Assembly: GCF_003234365.2 (NCBI RefSeq)
Contig: NZ_CP126260.1
Location: forward strand, 744,001-808,000
DNA: 64,000 nt
Direction of reading: 5' to 3'
DNA from: Curtobacterium sp. MCJR17_020
GTDB taxonomy: Bacteria > Actinomycetota > Actinomycetes > Actinomycetales > Microbacteriaceae
Made by a program: the position numbers and the translations under genes. Positions 62,154-64,000 of this stretch are shown here, piece after piece. The notes beneath the pieces are model-generated. The model was not told where the DNA came from and did no database searches. It worked only from the letters and a program-made list of their open reading frames with translations. How positions within the stretch are numbered: the first letter of the stretch is position 1; the number at the start of each line of letters is the position of its first letter.

Positions 62154-64000
62154 GGCTGCTGGCGGCCCGCGTGGTCGCCGTCCTCGTCACGATCGCGACA
62201 CTCCTGCTCGGCGGTGCACTGCCGGCGTCCGCGGTGACGGTGCACACGGCCGCGGCGACGGAGCCGGCGAGCGGGACGACCTGGTTCGGCCCGGACCTCG
62301 ACTGGGGCGACGACTCCCCGGCGGGGTACGAGGGACGGCTCGGTGCGACGCCGTCGATGTACGGGGTGGAGATCGACTACCCGCTCGACCGCTCGGCCCG
62401 GCGGGAGCTCCTCCGCGCGACGCGTGCCGCGGCGACGCAGGGCGCGGTCCTCGTCGTGAGCCTCGAGCCCGGGCAGTCGCTCCGTTCGCTCGACGCCGCC
62501 GACGCCCGCGCCGCGAACACCGTGTTCCAGGAGATCCACGACCAGTACGACACCCAGGTGCTCGTGCGGTTCGCGCCGCAGATGAACGGCACGTGGGTGC
62601 GCTGGGGGCAGCAGCCGACCCAGTTCGTGCAGGCGTTCCGGACGCTCGCGACCGCGGTGCACGGCGGCGACTCCGACGCGCGCATGGTGTGGTCGCCGTC
62701 GTACGGCGCCGGGTACCCGTTCGGCGGGTCCGCGGGACGTCTGGCGGACCTCTCCGCGACCGACGTCGCGAAGCTCGACACCAACGGCGACGGCGAGCTG
62801 ACCGCGGCCGACGACCCCTACGAGCCGTACTGGCCAGGCGACGCCTCGGTGGACTGGGTCGGCTTGTCGATGTACTACTTCGGCAAGGGCAAGTCGACCG
62901 AAGCCGCCGGTCGTGACGTCCCCCTCACCCGCAACGACGTGCCGGAGCGCGGCGAGGTCGAGTCCCGGTTCGACGAGACGTGGGGCTACGAGCAGCAGCA
63001 GGCGGACAGCTTCTACGACCGCTTCGCCGTCGACGGTGACCGGTCGATGCTGCTCGACACCGGTGCGCTGTACGACCACACCCGCCGGGGCGATGCGGAG
63101 CTCCCGGTCAAGCAGGGCTGGTGGCGGCAGGTGATCACCTCGGTCCAGGACCGCCCGTTGATCCGGGGCGTGACCTTCCTCGAGACGAACCGCCGCGAGC
63201 CCGAGGCCGGCAACCGTGTCGCCGACTGGCGCGACACCGCGGTACCGGGGATCGCCGGTTCGTTCCGCACCGACCTCGAGCGCGGCGACCACTTCGCCTT
63301 CGGGCCCGTCACCGACCGCATCACCACGCAGCAGGGCAACGCCGCGACCGACCAGCAGTACGACACCGGCGGCGACCAGATGGCGTGGATCGTCTGGGTC
63401 GCCGTGGGCCTGGCGGTGGTGTTCCTGCTGAGCGGGCTGTTCGGGCGGTTGCTGCCGAGCTGGCGCTACCCCGACGACGGGAAACCCGGGCGCGACCTGC
63501 GGCTCGACCTGTTCCGCGGGTTCATCATCCTGGCGGTGGTGATCACCCACATCGAGATCGGCGGGCCGTACTCGTACCTCACGCTGCACGCGGTCGGTGC
63601 GATCACCGGCGCCGAGATGTTCGTGTTCCTGTCCGGCATGGTCCTCGGCATGACGTACCCGTTCGCCATCAAGAAGTTCGGCGAGTGGGCGGCCGCGATC
63701 GGGGCGTGGAAGCGTGCCCGCAAGCAGTACCTCGTCACGCTCGTGGTGATCGCGGTCGTCTTCGCGCTGAGCTTCGTCCCGTTCCTGAACACCGACGCGA
63801 TCACGACGTTCACCGACCGGGGGACCGGAACCGGCGGCGTCGGTGCCGAGGGCCGGGTGTACGACCTGTACCCGAACGCGATGCAGCTGCTCGGCTACCC
63901 GCCGCCGTGGTACGCCATCCGACAGTTCCTGCTGCTCGAGATGGGCCCGTGGCCGTTCAACATCATGGGCCTGTTCGTGGTGCTGAGCCTGTTCATCCCG
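62150..64000 (+). CDS. Secreted GH26-like domain fused to OpgC-like membrane acyltransferase (3' end outside window)
   Basis: At least 617 residues, frame still open at 64000. Signal peptide ends near residue 28 (LPASA). Residues 45-400 resemble the GH26 beta-mannanase fold: VVSLEPGQSL, RFAPQMNGTWVRWG, MVWSPSYGAGYPFGG, and an EF-hand-like loop LDTNGDGELTAADD. In GH26 the acid/base Glu lies in HEMNG; here the motif is PQMNG with Gln144, which should weaken or remove hydrolysis. After a TM at about 424-445, DLRLDLFRGFIILAVVITHIE begins an OpgC/acyltransferase-type multi-TM domain. GTG start overlaps the HATPase stop. A role in modifying or handling the polymer made by the GT2 is likely. Confidence 0.85.
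   Translation, partial: MRLLAARVVAVLVTIATLLLGGALPASAVTVHTAAATEPASGTTWFGPDLDWGDDSPAGYEGRLGATPSMYGVEIDYPLDRSARRELLRATRAAATQGAVLVVSLEPGQSLRSLDAADARAANTVFQEIHDQYDTQVLVRFAPQMNGTWVRWGQQPTQFVQAFRTLATAVHGGDSDARMVWSPSYGAGYPFGGSAGRLADLSATDVAKLDTNGDGELTAADDPYEPYWPGDASVDWVGLSMYYFGKGKSTEAAGRDVPLTRNDVPERGEVESRFDETWGYEQQQADSFYDRFAVDGDRSMLLDTGALYDHTRRGDAELPVKQGWWRQVITSVQDRPLIRGVTFLETNRREPEAGNRVADWRDTAVPGIAGSFRTDLERGDHFAFGPVTDRITTQQGNAATDQQYDTGGDQMAWIVWVAVGLAVVFLLSGLFGRLLPSWRYPDDGKPGRDLRLDLFRGFIILAVVITHIEIGGPYSYLTLHAVGAITGAEMFVFLSGMVLGMTYPFAIKKFGEWAAAIGAWKRARKQYLVTLVVIAVVFALSFVPFLNTDAITTFTDRGTGTGGVGAEGRVYDLYPNAMQLLGYPPPWYAIRQFLLLEMGPWPFNIMGLFVVLSLFIP

Overview
The window is very GC-rich, uses many GTG starts, has short intergenic gaps and frequent ATGA/GTGA start-stop overlaps, and is full of TetR/MarR regulators, SDR enzymes, MFS pumps and VOC proteins. 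A class E-type LAYTG sorting signal and the overall gene style point to a high-GC actinobacterium. My best guess is the family Microbacteriaceae, perhaps near Curtobacterium; the genus is inference, since no rRNA is present. No CRISPR array, prophage, insertion sequence or rRNA was found. One tRNA-Gln(TTG) is at about 5.2 kb.

Layout. 0-5 kb: the end of moaE, a membrane-protein operon with a PLDc_N protein, an ABC-F ATPase, a VOC protein and a MarR regulator. 5-9 kb: tRNA-Gln, a possible gene remnant, and a cytochrome P450 behind a ferredoxin::FAD-reductase fusion that could supply its electrons. 9-13.5 kb: CPBP protease-like protein, hydrolase/SDR pair with a divergent TetR, and a second SDR. 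13.6-19.1 kb: an isochorismatase-fold protein lacking catalytic residues, two paralogous membrane proteins, a NarL-type two-component system, another membrane protein and an alcohol dehydrogenase. A 16-bp palindrome (TACTGCG-NN-CGCAGTA) recurs at four promoters in 8.9-19.2 kb and suggests a small regulon. 19-30.5 kb: serine hydrolase, MTA/SAH nucleosidase, Kup potassium transporter, a large surface protein with five exact-length IPT/TIG repeats, a UvrA2-type ATPase and secreted or membrane proteins.

30.6-41.8 kb is mixed: GlcD-type FAD oxidase, manganese catalase, VOC proteins, an HTH plus nucleotidyltransferase pair resembling a toxin-antitoxin or abortive-infection module with an apparently leaderless promoter, DUF808, Ltp lipoprotein, arsenate reductase-like phosphatase, and regulator-enzyme pairs.

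42-50.4 kb is the most interesting block. A NMT1/THI5-type ABC importer is followed by a RutA-like monooxygenase, a RutB-like amidohydrolase, an NtaA-like FMN monooxygenase, a 14-TM MFS transporter fused to a complete-looking riboflavin kinase domain, and a flavin reductase. The set reads as uptake and oxidative breakdown of a heterocyclic or amine/sulfur compound, with its own FMN supply. The fusion suggests riboflavin import coupled to phosphorylation.

50.5-64 kb: TetR, a DHA2 drug pump with divergent MarR, a DEAD-box RNA helicase, a secreted Fn3/propeller protein, an epimerase with divergent TetR, and the start of an exopolysaccharide-type operon: cellulose-synthase-like GT2, small HATPase, and a secreted GH26-like domain fused to an OpgC-like membrane acyltransferase that runs off the window.

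A family of GACGGGAGGC...GCCTCCCGTC hairpins (seven copies) sits mostly just after stop codons and probably ends transcription.
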